From an uncultured Bacteroidota bacterium (GTDB lineage: Bacteria; Bacteroidota; Bacteroidia; AKYH767-A; 2013-40CM-41-45): a DNA stretch of 64,000 nt. Shown in pieces: positions 50,429 through 59,670 of this stretch. Position numbers and translations under genes: made by a program. Position 1 is the stretch's first letter. Each line of letters starts with the position of its first letter. The notes below the pieces were generated by a model. That model did not search any database. It was given only the letters and a program-made list of their open reading frames with translations, and was not told the DNA's origin. Where the stretch lies: positions 1 to 64,000 of the forward strand of contig CALMQM010000040.1 of the NCBI GenBank assembly GCA_937871435.1. The letters run 5' to 3'.

Positions 50429-51187
50429 ATGAAACGTTTTGGTTTATTCGGCCATCCACTGGAACACTCTTATTCTAAGAAATTTTTTCAGGAAAAATTT
50501 CAACGGGAAGGTAGAAGTGATTGCGCCTACGAAAACTATGACACTGAGAACATCTATGACCTGAAACAAATTGTGAAGGACAATCCCGATCTGGTAGGAT
50601 TGAATGTCACAATTCCGTTCAAGCAGGACATTATTCCTATGCTCGATAATCTGGATGATATCTCTCAGAAAATCGGAGCTGTAAACACCATCCGCATTAA
50701 TCGTCAGGATGGTGGTAAATTCGAGCTGCATGGCTACAATACAGATGCCTGGGGTTTTGAGTTAGCCATTCGTCCGATTCTTCGCCCGCATCACCGCAGG
50801 GCCCTGATCTTAGGCACTGGTGGTTCAGCCAAAGCTGTGTCTTTTGTATTCAGAAAACTGAATATCGAGCATTTCTTCGTTACACGAGAGGAATCCCGTT
50901 TTCACTATTCATACGCTGACCTGAATGCGAATACCATGAAAGCTTTCCAGGTCATTGTAAACACTACACCGCTTGGAATGTATCCGAATGTCAATGAATG
51001 TCCGAATATTCCATATGAATTTCTGACTCACAAAAACCTTTGCTTCGACCTGATTTATAATCCGGCTCAGACAAAATTTTTGGAGAAATCTAAAGAAGCC
51101 GGTGCATTTATCCATAATGGTTTCAGAATGCTAAGATTGCAGGCTGAAAAATCATGGGAGATCTGGAACGAACCGATCTATGTATAA
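50429..51187 (+). CDS. aroE: Shikimate dehydrogenase
   Basis: The 252-residue protein reduces 3-dehydroshikimate to shikimate with NADPH in aromatic amino acid synthesis. Marks: FGLFGHPLEHSYSKKFF (substrate site), GLNVTIPFKQDIIPMLD (catalytic Lys), GAVNTIRI, GYNTDAWGFELA (Asp), ILGTGGSAKAVSFVFRKL (nucleotide-binding Gly loop) and VNTTPLGMYP. The C-terminus (NGFRMLRLQAEKSWEIWN) holds the usual Gln. It lies in tandem with the DedA gene and ends before a strong terminator. Other shikimate genes are not in the window. Confidence 0.96.
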   Translation: MKRFGLFGHPLEHSYSKKFFQEKFQREGRSDCAYENYDTENIYDLKQIVKDNPDLVGLNVTIPFKQDIIPMLDNLDDISQKIGAVNTIRINRQDGGKFELHGYNTDAWGFELAIRPILRPHHRRALILGTGGSAKAVSFVFRKLNIEHFFVTREESRFHYSYADLNANTMKAFQVIVNTTPLGMYPNVNECPNIPYEFLTHKNLCFDLIYNPAQTKFLEKSKEAGAFIHNGFRMLRLQAEKSWEIWNEPIYV

Positions 51188-51211
51188 TTCATAATCAAAA
51201 ATAATTTTTAC

Positions 51212-51241
51212 AAAAGACCGGTTCCTCTGAGCCGGTCTTTT
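51212..51241 (+). terminator. Intrinsic terminator after aroE
   Basis: A stem of 10 perfect base pairs (AAAAGACCGG and CCGGTCTTTT) extends by three further pairs (TTC with GAG, one a G-U wobble) to a 4-base loop, and is followed by a T-run. It begins 24 bases after the aroE stop. Confidence 0.9.
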
Positions 51242-51455
51242 TTGTTGTGATTAAAAAGAATTTCAAATACAAATTGAGTCTTAGTGATTTTCACTTGAAA
51301 TAATGTGGAAGAATTTTCGAAAGAATGATTCTGAAAAATTCTGATTCATTAAGATGTTCACTGATCTGATTCAAATGTCAAATAGTAAAATTGAAATTTT
51401 GTTTACCTTACATTTGTCTTCATGTTAGTAATACCGCCATTAGAATTACAGCTAT

Positions 51456-53474
51456 ATGCCTTTTAATTTAGAATCAGAATATAAACCTACAGGTGATCAG
51501 CCGGAAGCGATACGGCAACTTGTGGAAGGACTGAACCGCGGTGATGCCGCCCAGACTTTACTCGGTGTGACAGGTTCAGGAAAAACATTTACTGTAGCCA
51601 ATGTGGTTGCGCAAACCAATCGCCCGACGCTAGTACTCAGTCACAACAAAACTCTCGCCGCCCAATTGTACGGAGAATTCAAACAGTTTTTCCCTCACAA
51701 TGCAGTTCAGTATTTCGTGAGCTATTATGATTACTATCAGCCTGAAGCTTATATTCCTACTACGAATACTTATATCGAAAAAGATTTATCCATCAATGAT
51801 GAAATAGAAAAGCTTCGTCTTAGTACAACAACTGCTCTGCTGAGCGGACGCGAAGATGTGTTAGTTGTAAGTTCCGTCTCCTGTATTTACGGGATCGGAA
51901 ATCCATCGGACTTCAAAGATAACATCATTAAAATAAAGGAAGGAGAACGCATTAGCAGGAATGCATTTTTACATCACCTTGTGACCGCCTTGTACAGCAG
52001 AACAGATGTAGATTTTACGAGGGGTAAGTTTCGTGTTCGTGGTGAAACTGTGGATGTTTTTCTTGCCTATGGTGATATCGCGTACCGTATTAATTTTTTT
52101 GGTGATGAAATAGAAGAAATCGTAACTATTGATCCTGTTTCCGGAAGAACTATTGAAAAAAATTCCGCTGTCGTCATTTATCCTGCAACCATTTTTGTGA
52201 CCAGTCCTGATCGCCAACTGGAAGCAATCTGGAACATTCAGGAGGACATGGTAAAACAAGTAGATTACATGCGTTCGTTGGGACAAAATCTGGAAGCCAA
52301 ACGCCTTGAAGACAGAGTTACCTATGATCTTGAAATGATTCGTGAATTGGGCTATTGTTCCGGAATTGAGAATTACTCTCGCTATTTTGACGGACGTGAA
52401 CCCGGATCCAGACCATTCTGTCTGCTGGATTATTTTCCGGATAATTATTTAATGGTGATAGATGAAAGCCATGTAACTGTTCCGCAAATCCGGGCGATGT
52501 ACGGAGGAGACCGATCGCGAAAACAAAATCTTGTTGAATATGGATTCCGTCTTCCTTCCGCTCTTGACAATCGCCCTTTGAAGTTTGATGAGTTTGAGTC
52601 ATTGGTGAAACAGGTAATTTATGTCAGCGCCACTCCTGCAGATTATGAATTACAAAAAAGTGAAGGTATTCTTGTCGAACAGGTTATTCGACCTACCGGA
52701 TTACTGGATCCTATCATTGAAGTTCGACCAAGTTTAAACCAGGTGGATGATTTGCTCGAAGAAATTGACAGGACGGTGAAGGCCGGTGAAAGAGTCCTTG
52801 TAACTACATTGACAAAGCGAATGGCGGAAGAGTTAACCAAATACATGGTAAAGTTGAATATCAATTGTCGCTACATTCACTCCGAGGTAGAAACACTGGA
52901 TCGTGTCGAATTATTACGCGACTTGCGACTCGGAAATTTCGATGTGTTGGTTGGAATTAATTTGTTACGTGAAGGACTCGATTTGCCGGAAGTTTCACTT
53001 GTAGCAATTTTGGATGCTGACAAAGAAGGATTCCTCAGAAGTAATCGTTCTCTTACACAAACTGCAGGAAGAGCGGCCAGGAATATCAATGGAAAGGTGA
53101 TTTTTTATGCTGACAAAATCACAGACAGCATGCAAAAAACAATGGATGAGACTACCCGAAGAAGGGAAAAACAAATTGCTTATAACCAGGATCACGGACT
53201 TTCTCCTGTTCAAATCAAACGTTCGAAAGAAAGTATCATGGGTCAGACTAAATTGTCGGAATCAAAATATACAGAAGAACATGCATATGTAGAAAACACT
53301 CAGTTCAGTGTAGCTGCTGATCCTGTTGTTCAATATATGAATCCCGATGAATTGAAAAAATTGATCGCCCAGACTAAAAAATCAATGGAAAGAGCCGCGA
53401 AAGATCTGGATTTTATCGAAGCTGCAAGGTTGAGAGACGAAATGTACGAACTTGAAAAATTGTATAAAAAGTAA
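51456..53474 (+). CDS. uvrB: Excinuclease ABC subunit UvrB
   Basis: The 672-residue protein is a full-length UvrB helicase-like damage-binding subunit. Marks: YKPTGDQPEAIRQL start, Walker A LLGVTGSGKTFTVANV, the beta-hairpin YYDYYQPEAYIPTTNTYIEKD, DEShV-type motif MVIDESHVTVPQ, YVSATPADYE, helicase motifs VLVTTLTKRMAEEL and VGINLLREGLDLPEV, QTAGRAARN, and a C-terminal UVR domain (SMERAAKDLDFIEAARLRDEM) that contacts UvrC. It works in nucleotide excision repair with UvrA and UvrC. It is transcribed alone after a 268-base gap; a TACATTTG box at 51409-51416 may be its -7 element. Confidence 0.98.
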   Translation: MPFNLESEYKPTGDQPEAIRQLVEGLNRGDAAQTLLGVTGSGKTFTVANVVAQTNRPTLVLSHNKTLAAQLYGEFKQFFPHNAVQYFVSYYDYYQPEAYIPTTNTYIEKDLSINDEIEKLRLSTTTALLSGREDVLVVSSVSCIYGIGNPSDFKDNIIKIKEGERISRNAFLHHLVTALYSRTDVDFTRGKFRVRGETVDVFLAYGDIAYRINFFGDEIEEIVTIDPVSGRTIEKNSAVVIYPATIFVTSPDRQLEAIWNIQEDMVKQVDYMRSLGQNLEAKRLEDRVTYDLEMIRELGYCSGIENYSRYFDGREPGSRPFCLLDYFPDNYLMVIDESHVTVPQIRAMYGGDRSRKQNLVEYGFRLPSALDNRPLKFDEFESLVKQVIYVSATPADYELQKSEGILVEQVIRPTGLLDPIIEVRPSLNQVDDLLEEIDRTVKAGERVLVTTLTKRMAEELTKYMVKLNINCRYIHSEVETLDRVELLRDLRLGNFDVLVGINLLREGLDLPEVSLVAILDADKEGFLRSNRSLTQTAGRAARNINGKVIFYADKITDSMQKTMDETTRRREKQIAYNQDHGLSPVQIKRSKESIMGQTKLSESKYTEEHAYVENTQFSVAADPVVQYMNPDELKKLIAQTKKSMERAAKDLDFIEAARLRDEMYELEKLYKK

Positions 53475-53519
53475 ATCTATTTTTTCATTTTTTATTTCTG
53501 AAAAAATAAACCGAATTCA

Positions 53520-53909
53520 ATGAAAAACAAACTTGTGATGTTTTCGCTTTTAGTAGATGATTACGACAAAGCCATTGAATATTATACCAAGACACTCTGT
53601 TTTACTTTAGTTGAAGACACAAAAATGAGTGAAACCAAACGTTGGGTGGTTGTGACTCCGGGAGATTCCGGTTCTTCCATCCTATTGGCGAAGGCAGCTA
53701 ACGACGAGCAGAAAAGCAGAATTGGAAATCAAACCGGGGGACGAGTATTTCTTTTCTTACATACAGATGATTTCTCCACCTATTATTCAAGACTGAAATC
53801 CAATCAAGTCCGGTTTGTACGCGAGCCGGTTCAGGAAAGCTGGGGAATGGTAGCTGTATTTCAGGATGTGTATGGTAATCTGTGGGACCTTATTCAACCT
53901 GCCACTTAA
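53520..53909 (+). CDS. Single-domain VOC family protein
   Basis: The 129-residue protein has one VOC module: NKLVMFSLLVDDYDKAIEYYTKTLCFTLVEDTKMSE at the start, RWVVVTPGDSGSSILLAKA in the middle and VAVFQDVYGNLWDLIQPA at the end (the DxxGNxWDLI pattern, with Asp-Leu in place of the usual metal Glu). Such small proteins are often lyases or binding proteins for small molecules; this lacks a clear metal site. It sits 45 bases after uvrB, possibly on its transcript, and converges with a GNAT gene. Confidence 0.9.
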   Translation: MKNKLVMFSLLVDDYDKAIEYYTKTLCFTLVEDTKMSETKRWVVVTPGDSGSSILLAKAANDEQKSRIGNQTGGRVFLFLHTDDFSTYYSRLKSNQVRFVREPVQESWGMVAVFQDVYGNLWDLIQPAT

Positions 53910-53959
53910 CACAAGTACTTCGAAGTTTCGTTCAATGCACTAAATAGAATGAATGCATT

Positions 53960-54427
53960 TTAATTTTCAAGAGACATGACCATTTTGAACGTCTTTCTGC
54001 CAAAGTCTTTGTGAATTTCTTCCGGACCAACCTGAGTAAAACCCGATTTTGTATACAATGAAACAGCAGCTTTTAAACTGGAAGCAGTTTCAAGCATGAC
54101 CTCTGTTTTACCATGTTCTTTTGCTTCCTTCACTACAGCCTGAATTAATTTCAATCCAATTCCCTTACCCTGAAATCGGGCCGAGACTCCCATTTTTATC
54201 AATTCATAGGAATTTTTACCATGAGGAATACACGCGCAGGTTCCTGCAACTTCTTCATCGTGCAGTGCAAAAAACACTTGCCCTCCTTTCGCAAGTATTC
54301 TTTCAGGGTGATCAAGTATTTCAATGTCTGCATCAGTGGGATGGAAATACTTATTTAACCATTCCAGATTCAAACTTTTAAAATAGCTCTTATACACTTC
54401 AGAATACGGAACAATTTTTATTTCCAT
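53960..54427 (-). CDS. GNAT family N-acetyltransferase
   Basis: The 155-residue protein has the compact GNAT fold: VFFALHDEEVAGTCACIPHG, then the acetyl-CoA loop GVSARFQGKGIGLKLIQAV (Q/RxxGxG/A), a VMLETASSLKAAVSLYTKSGF block, and a C-terminal strand. The amino end (EVYKSYFKSLNLEWLNKYF) resembles the small-molecule acetyltransferase type. Substrate unknown. It is transcribed in the opposite direction to uvrB and the VOC gene, with only 50 bases between the converging stops. Confidence 0.88.
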   Translation of the reverse strand: MEIKIVPYSEVYKSYFKSLNLEWLNKYFHPTDADIEILDHPERILAKGGQVFFALHDEEVAGTCACIPHGKNSYELIKMGVSARFQGKGIGLKLIQAVVKEAKEHGKTEVMLETASSLKAAVSLYTKSGFTQVGPEEIHKDFGRKTFKMVMSLEN

Positions 54428-54481
54428 CTGAAATAAATTGACTCAAAGAAATTTTAAAATCAAATTTTCTCTTTGCAACCA

Positions 54482-56353
54482 TCAATGAATTACCTGAATG
54501 CTTCTTGTTACAGTTTCTGATTCAGAAAAGATCCTGCAATAATACATTCCGGATTTTAACGAAGTTACATCGACACTGATTTGATTGACAAGTCCTGCAC
54601 GTAAACTCGGATGATCTTCATACAACAATTTACCATCAGCGCTATACAGTTGCAGACCAACAGACCCATACTTAGTCCATAGCTTCTCAAGGCTGATTGT
54701 ACTGCTCGTTGCAGCCGGGTTTGGATAAAATTGGCTCACACTGTTTTTCGTATCAACCGAAGCGATCCCGACAGGTATGTTAACAGTATCAATGGTAGCA
54801 TTGATCATAAGGTCTTCAATTTCGCGATTGCGATAAATTGCCCAGGCATTTCCAAGAACTTCGAATGTTCTGTTGCTGAATGGTCCTGTGACAGAATTGC
54901 CCAAAATAATTCCAACTCCATCCATGTTCCAGGAAACATAAAAACTTCCGCTATTGATCACAATCGGATTTGTTAATGGAATATCAACCCAAACAGGAGC
55001 GGTATAAGAAAGTGCATCAACATATACAGAATCCAGTTTCGTTCCATTACTTCCATTTGGTCCGTTGTCGTCGAACACGGCCATATAAAATCCTACAAGA
55101 TTTGGATTTGAAGTGATGTATGCATGGACTGAAGTAAGTTTGCAGGGATAAAATGGAGGAACAAATTGCACTCCTGCTCCACCCTGACCTCCCAGCCAGT
55201 TCAAACCAACGCCATTACTGAAACCATCATCGTAAGAAAGACGGATTGGTGTGTTTGTAGTATCCACAACTACCAGCTCAAGAGAAGCACTATCATTGCT
55301 GGGCGCGATATCACCGGGAACTAATGTGCGAGTTACCTGGATATAAGTACCATCAAATACTGGACTGAATGTTTCGCCCATATTTAAAGATGCGGTTGCC
55401 TGTGGAACCAATAAAGTTGTTGTGATGGTATCATCTACTTCAATTGTACCTGTAAACCCGCTTGCAGAGGTAGCTACATAAGAATACACATTGAATGGAT
55501 TGAGGTTGACATTCCCTGCATTTTTTATTTCGCTGTTCATTTCCCATGGATCAGGTGTGAGATTGCTGATGAATCTCGCACCATTAGTTGGATTGTCATT
55601 GTAGAGCGTAGATGCATCCAGTGCCTGGAAGGTACTTGTAGGTGGATAGGTAAATTTCACTGCATAAGGCGTAATGAAATATCCGGCACCTCCACCGGCC
55701 GGATTAATCATACTTTGTAAACCAACTCCTCCATTGATGTTTTCAATTCCTGCAGATAAATACGGAGAATTTCCACCGCCATAAACTCCTGTCTGCTGTT
55801 GATATTGAAAAGTAATCGAACTGTCAATTGTAGAAAGGATCAATTGAAAGGAATTACTTCCCTGATAAGATGGGGCGTTTTGATCCCAGAATGGTACATT
55901 CAACCAGGAAACAACAAGTGAATCATGGTTAGGACTGCTCCAGTAATAACATTGTCCCGGATTTCCTGCCCCGTCAAAATTTAAATCCGCGGCCATCGCA
56001 GCAATGTAATCCTGTGGTTGAGATGTACTCGGAATGAATGGAAACGGAACGGAAAGCTGACAGCTTTGAAAAGCGATATATCCATTTGATCCTACCCAAA
56101 ATTGATGTACATCATACCAATAATAATGAAAATCAAAATTGATCTGGAAAGGCCCTTGTGTGTTGTCATCAGAAAGCCTCTCTACGAGAACTCGTCCGGG
56201 TTTTGAGACAATGTCAATCCAATTGTACACGGGTCCCTGAGGGTCCAAATTGTCTTTCCAGATATAACCATATGCATCCGGTCCGCCCGAACCTGCAAAG
56301 GATGTTGTCGATATAGACAATAAGAAAAGAATGATGTGTAGATGTTTTTTCAT
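54482..56353 (-). CDS. Secreted T9SS type A cargo protein
   Basis: With the ATG at 56353 the product has 623 residues and a signal peptide (MKKHLHIILFLLSISTTSFA). The first 220 residues are like a secreted beta-sandwich (YGYIWKDNLDPQGPVYNWID, FWVGSNGYIAFQSCQ, DYIAAMAADLNFDGAGNPGQ), a pattern seen in exported Bacteroidota proteins. A middle domain (about 240-400) and a jelly-roll-like section (about 380-530) follow. The type A sorting tail runs about 545-623 (SQFYPNPAATSSTISL to SIQVIH). No catalytic motif is recognised. It should be exported by the type IX system. It stands alone, divergent from the rhodanese gene. Confidence 0.9.
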   Translation of the reverse strand: MKKHLHIILFLLSISTTSFAGSGGPDAYGYIWKDNLDPQGPVYNWIDIVSKPGRVLVERLSDDNTQGPFQINFDFHYYWYDVHQFWVGSNGYIAFQSCQLSVPFPFIPSTSQPQDYIAAMAADLNFDGAGNPGQCYYWSSPNHDSLVVSWLNVPFWDQNAPSYQGSNSFQLILSTIDSSITFQYQQQTGVYGGGNSPYLSAGIENINGGVGLQSMINPAGGGAGYFITPYAVKFTYPPTSTFQALDASTLYNDNPTNGARFISNLTPDPWEMNSEIKNAGNVNLNPFNVYSYVATSASGFTGTIEVDDTITTTLLVPQATASLNMGETFSPVFDGTYIQVTRTLVPGDIAPSNDSASLELVVVDTTNTPIRLSYDDGFSNGVGLNWLGGQGGAGVQFVPPFYPCKLTSVHAYITSNPNLVGFYMAVFDDNGPNGSNGTKLDSVYVDALSYTAPVWVDIPLTNPIVINSGSFYVSWNMDGVGIILGNSVTGPFSNRTFEVLGNAWAIYRNREIEDLMINATIDTVNIPVGIASVDTKNSVSQFYPNPAATSSTISLEKLWTKYGSVGLQLYSADGKLLYEDHPSLRAGLVNQISVDVTSLKSGMYYCRIFSESETVTRSIQVIH

Positions 56354-56520
56354 GGATCTTATTTTGAGAGTCAATGAAAAATACAAAATAGAGATGAAAT
56401 CACAAATTTTAGAGCGAATTATATTTCAAGAATGTTAAAATGCGCTCAAAAAAGGCTGCCCTGTTATTTTAATTTAAAATAAATTATTTTTACGGCAGAC
56501 AAAATTTCAGATCAACCCTC

Positions 56521-56838
56521 ATGAAAGAAATTACAGTTCAGGAACTCAAGGAAAAAATGGATAAGCAGGAAGATTTTCAACTCATCGACGTGAGAGAATA
56601 CTATGAATATGAAATTTGTAATCTCAATGGAGAACTTATTCCGATGTCTTCCATATTGGATCAACTCGATAAAATATCCAAAGACAAACCGGTAATTGTG
56701 CATTGCAAATCCGGTGGAAGAAGCGGAGTAATTGTAATGGAACTTGAACGTCGTTTTGGAATGAACAATCTTTACAATCTGAAAGGTGGAATCCTCGCTT
56801 ATGCACGGGAAATTGATCCATCACTGGCAACGTATTAG
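56521..56838 (+). CDS. Rhodanese-like domain protein
   Basis: The 105-residue protein is a single rhodanese module: MKEITVQELKEKMDKQEDFQLIDVREYYEYEIC, then VIVHCKSGGRSGVIV with the active-site Cys in CKSGGR, and NLYNLKGGILAYAREID. The six-residue loop CKSGGR is that of sulfurtransferases rather than of Cdc25-type phosphatases. It probably carries persulfide sulfur in the cytoplasm, and partners cannot be named from the neighbourhood. It converges with the DUF2279 gene, with 21 bases between the stops. Confidence 0.93.
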   Translation: MKEITVQELKEKMDKQEDFQLIDVREYYEYEICNLNGELIPMSSILDQLDKISKDKPVIVHCKSGGRSGVIVMELERRFGMNNLYNLKGGILAYAREIDPSLATY

Positions 56839-56859
56839 TTTGATGAATCAAAATTATTT

Positions 56860-57849
56860 TCAAAAATAAAATGCATGGTATCGGGCTTTTCTACCGGGAC
56901 TCCATTCAATTGCAGGAGCCGGCAAATGAACGATGTTAATGATTTTAAAAAAGGAAGAAAGCAATACTGATTTCGTTTTTATTCTTGCGAGATCGAAATC
57001 CAGACTTAAAAAATATTGGCGATAACGATTGAATGAAGGAATTGAATTGCCATCAACTTCAACAGGGTTCTCCTTCCCTCCTGTCATCCCTTCAGCACCA
57101 AATCCAATCCCGATACTTAACCAATTTGGAAGCCAGTCTGATTTTTTGAAAAATGATCGGGGATGAATGCTCATCCAATAGGTAAGTCCGTTATAATCTT
57201 TCAATATGTTTTCCGGCAGATTACTGCCAAGAACATCCGGTCTGTATTTTGAATATTTAGTTTGACGAAAAGAATATTTCAACACGATTCGTTGTTCTTC
57301 CCATTGCAGTTGCTGTAAAGTAAACAATGCCACTCCTGATGTATTACATAGTACATCTCCGGGAGAAAATCCCCATTCAGCTGAAAATCCGTCAAACACT
57401 TCAATTGTTGTCTGATACAAGAATGATATTCCGGAAGCAAACAATGCTGATTTTTTATTGTTGTAACCTGACCATCGAAAACTTTTAGCCAATGGTTTGG
57501 CTATGGAATAAGCATCCCATGCATGTCCGAACTTATCCATTTGTTCCCACTCGGCATTGTCATTAAAAAAATGAAAAGAAGATTGAGGATAATCCTGATA
57601 CCATTGAGTATACAACCAGTACATGCTCACCGGATACAACCCCAATGTCGTACCTACAAGAATTTTTGTTCTTCTCGTGTCAGGATCAGGAGAATTTTGC
57701 AAAGAAAATAATCTGAGCCTGGAACCATCCGCCGTAATTGAAAAAGAAAGCTCCCTGCCTTCCTGTTTGGCTCCGGTTTCGTTTTCTGCGACACATTTAT
57801 GAACTATAATTGAAAACAATAAAATGAAAATAAATTGAAAAAGTTTCAT
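56860..57849 (-). CDS. DUF2279 (YfiM-like) envelope protein
   Basis: With the ATG at 57849 the product has 329 residues, starting with a signal peptide (MKLFQFIFILLFSIIVHKCVA). The family core is visible as FNDNAEWEQMDKFGHAWDAYSIAKPL, then FASGISFLYQTTIEVFDGFSAEWGFSPGDVLCNTSGVALF, typical of YfiM/DUF2279 proteins. His, Asp and Glu residues of the core line up as in the family, but no activity is established. A beta-rich C-terminal half follows. The ATG at 57897 in the same frame would give an unlikely N-terminus overlapping the T9SS gene. Its start lies 13 bases beyond the stop of the type B T9SS gene, so they are likely co-transcribed. Confidence 0.85.
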   Translation of the reverse strand: MKLFQFIFILLFSIIVHKCVAENETGAKQEGRELSFSITADGSRLRLFSLQNSPDPDTRRTKILVGTTLGLYPVSMYWLYTQWYQDYPQSSFHFFNDNAEWEQMDKFGHAWDAYSIAKPLAKSFRWSGYNNKKSALFASGISFLYQTTIEVFDGFSAEWGFSPGDVLCNTSGVALFTLQQLQWEEQRIVLKYSFRQTKYSKYRPDVLGSNLPENILKDYNGLTYWMSIHPRSFFKKSDWLPNWLSIGIGFGAEGMTGGKENPVEVDGNSIPSFNRYRQYFLSLDFDLARIKTKSVLLSSFFKIINIVHLPAPAIEWSPGRKARYHAFYF

Positions 57850-57862
57850 ACAAAAAAAATCA

Positions 57863-59536
57863 TTAACGAAGAAGTACCAGTTTCCCCTTTTTCTCAACTA
57901 TGTCACCCTGACGAACACTGTACTGTGCTTTGTAAACATAAACTCCTTCTTCCTGTAACTTCCCTCTGTATTTTCCATCCCATCCGGTGAATTGATTCTC
58001 TGTTTCAAAAATAAGCTGTCCCCACCGATTAAATATTTTCAAATTATAATTCGATAGTTCACTGCCGGAAGGAATAAACTCTTCATTTTTTCCATCCTGA
58101 TTTGGTGTGAAAGCATTTGGAAAAATAATATCATTGAGACAATCTTCAATAATTTCAATTGAATCTGAAGTCGTACAGCCTGCATTATTTACAATTTTCA
58201 CACTGTACTTTCCTCCCCTGTCCACAATAAATTTCTCCTGTGTGGAAGCATCTTGCCACAAATAGCTTTGAAAATTTCCCGCGTCAAGAATAAACAATGA
58301 ACCGGGACAAAGTGTGGTATCATTTCCCAAATCAACCAATGGAAAGGCATCAGGACCTATAGGTACATTCACCGTTGCATTCACATCACAAGCATCCGCT
58401 GTGGATACAAGCACTGAATAATCTCCGGAACTCAATCCTATAGCAGTGGTTGTATTCTGTATCGGATCAGTATCCCAGGTATACAGACTGACTCCGGTTG
58501 AGCCCGACACCTGAACACTTGCAGTGCCATCCTTACTGTTTACACATGTTTCAGGAGTGGATGACATCGCAGCGGAAAGAATAGTAATCTCAGTGTTGGA
58601 GCTCACTTCAGGCAGACAATCATTTCCAGAAAATAAAGTCACCGTATATTTCCCCGGACCAGAAAAGGTGTGCTGTGGATTCTGTTCTGTACTTGTATTG
58701 CTGACTGATCCCGGATCATTAAAATTCCAGCTCCAATGTGTATGACATCCTGTTGTATCAGAAAATTGAATGGTATTGCCAGAACCGCAACTCCAGGAAT
58801 AAGAGAATGGAACGGCTGTCGCTTCCTCAATTCTGAACTGATCAAAAGCAAAACCATCGTAATCATTGCAGGTTGTACCGGACCCAAAAATGAAACGGAA
58901 AATCACCTGAGTTTGACCATTCAATTCAGACAAACAATGTTTTGCGGTTTTCCATTCTCCACTACCATGTCCTCCTCTGCATGAACCGGATGTATTCTGA
59001 ACCGTTCCGGCCCAGCCCTGAGTTCCATTTGTCATTCCACCGAGATTCGTTACGTTATTTACGTTGTACCAATTTTGATCAACACAATTGTCAGGTTCGG
59101 AATAGGAACCAAGTGTTCTCCATGAAAGTCCTCCGTCAGTTGAATATTGAAGATTGGCACCGTCATACAAATATTCAGTATCCCAGAATATGCTGACAAT
59201 AAGAACAGGTTTAATAAGACTGCTCAAATCAAAACAAGGACTCTTCACCCAGGATCTTTCTCCATAATTGTAAAAAGGAGTTACCAATCCTCCGGTGATC
59301 CAACATTGTGTACCACTCGCGGCGGAAGAAATCACGGATTTGGAAGGAGTACCAAGAGCCCAATCGGAATTGCTTCCACCTGAAGTCCATCCTGCAGGGC
59401 CACTCTCAAAATCTTCCGCATATGGGTACGAAGAAACAGGAACCCCACATTGTCCAAAAGACACAGTTTGCATCAGGAAAAGATCCAATGCAAACAGCAG
59501 GCTTAAAACCCCAATTATTTTCCTGATTCTGATCAA
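57863..59536 (-). CDS. T9SS type B cargo protein with PKD domain (CHU_C tail)
   Basis: The 557-residue protein has a signal peptide (about 1-29, ending VSFGQ) and a MAM/jelly-roll-like region (about 30-235; YPYAEDFESGPAGWTSGG, GFAFDQFRIEEA). A PKD domain (about 245-325; WSWNFNDPGSVSNTSTEQNP, GPGKYTVTL), further Ig-like strands and a C-terminal type B/CHU_C sorting domain follow. The last begins FPNAFTPNQDGKNEEFIP and ends YRGKLQEEGVYVYKAQYS plus VLLR. Type B tails mark export through the type IX system, usually with a PorP/SprF-type partner. No PorP/SprF gene is visible next to it. The probable role is adhesion or surface structure. Confidence 0.93.
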   Translation of the reverse strand: MIRIRKIIGVLSLLFALDLFLMQTVSFGQCGVPVSSYPYAEDFESGPAGWTSGGSNSDWALGTPSKSVISSAASGTQCWITGGLVTPFYNYGERSWVKSPCFDLSSLIKPVLIVSIFWDTEYLYDGANLQYSTDGGLSWRTLGSYSEPDNCVDQNWYNVNNVTNLGGMTNGTQGWAGTVQNTSGSCRGGHGSGEWKTAKHCLSELNGQTQVIFRFIFGSGTTCNDYDGFAFDQFRIEEATAVPFSYSWSCGSGNTIQFSDTTGCHTHWSWNFNDPGSVSNTSTEQNPQHTFSGPGKYTVTLFSGNDCLPEVSSNTEITILSAAMSSTPETCVNSKDGTASVQVSGSTGVSLYTWDTDPIQNTTTAIGLSSGDYSVLVSTADACDVNATVNVPIGPDAFPLVDLGNDTTLCPGSLFILDAGNFQSYLWQDASTQEKFIVDRGGKYSVKIVNNAGCTTSDSIEIIEDCLNDIIFPNAFTPNQDGKNEEFIPSGSELSNYNLKIFNRWGQLIFETENQFTGWDGKYRGKLQEEGVYVYKAQYSVRQGDIVEKKGKLVLLR

Positions 59537-59670
59537 AATAGCCCTTCGTTAGAAGATACAAAAAAACAAAAAAAAGGGATGCAAGTCCAGCACCGGAACA
59601 GGCTGATCTGATTAAATAAACGTTAATTAAGCGCTGTAAGAAGATTTATGAAGAAATATCTTCCCGGAGA

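Noticed and set aside
53934-53959. Weak hairpin (AATGCA...TGCATT, 14-base loop) between the VOC and GNAT genes
   Set aside because: The stem is only 6 bp with a long loop; it is too weak to call a terminator.
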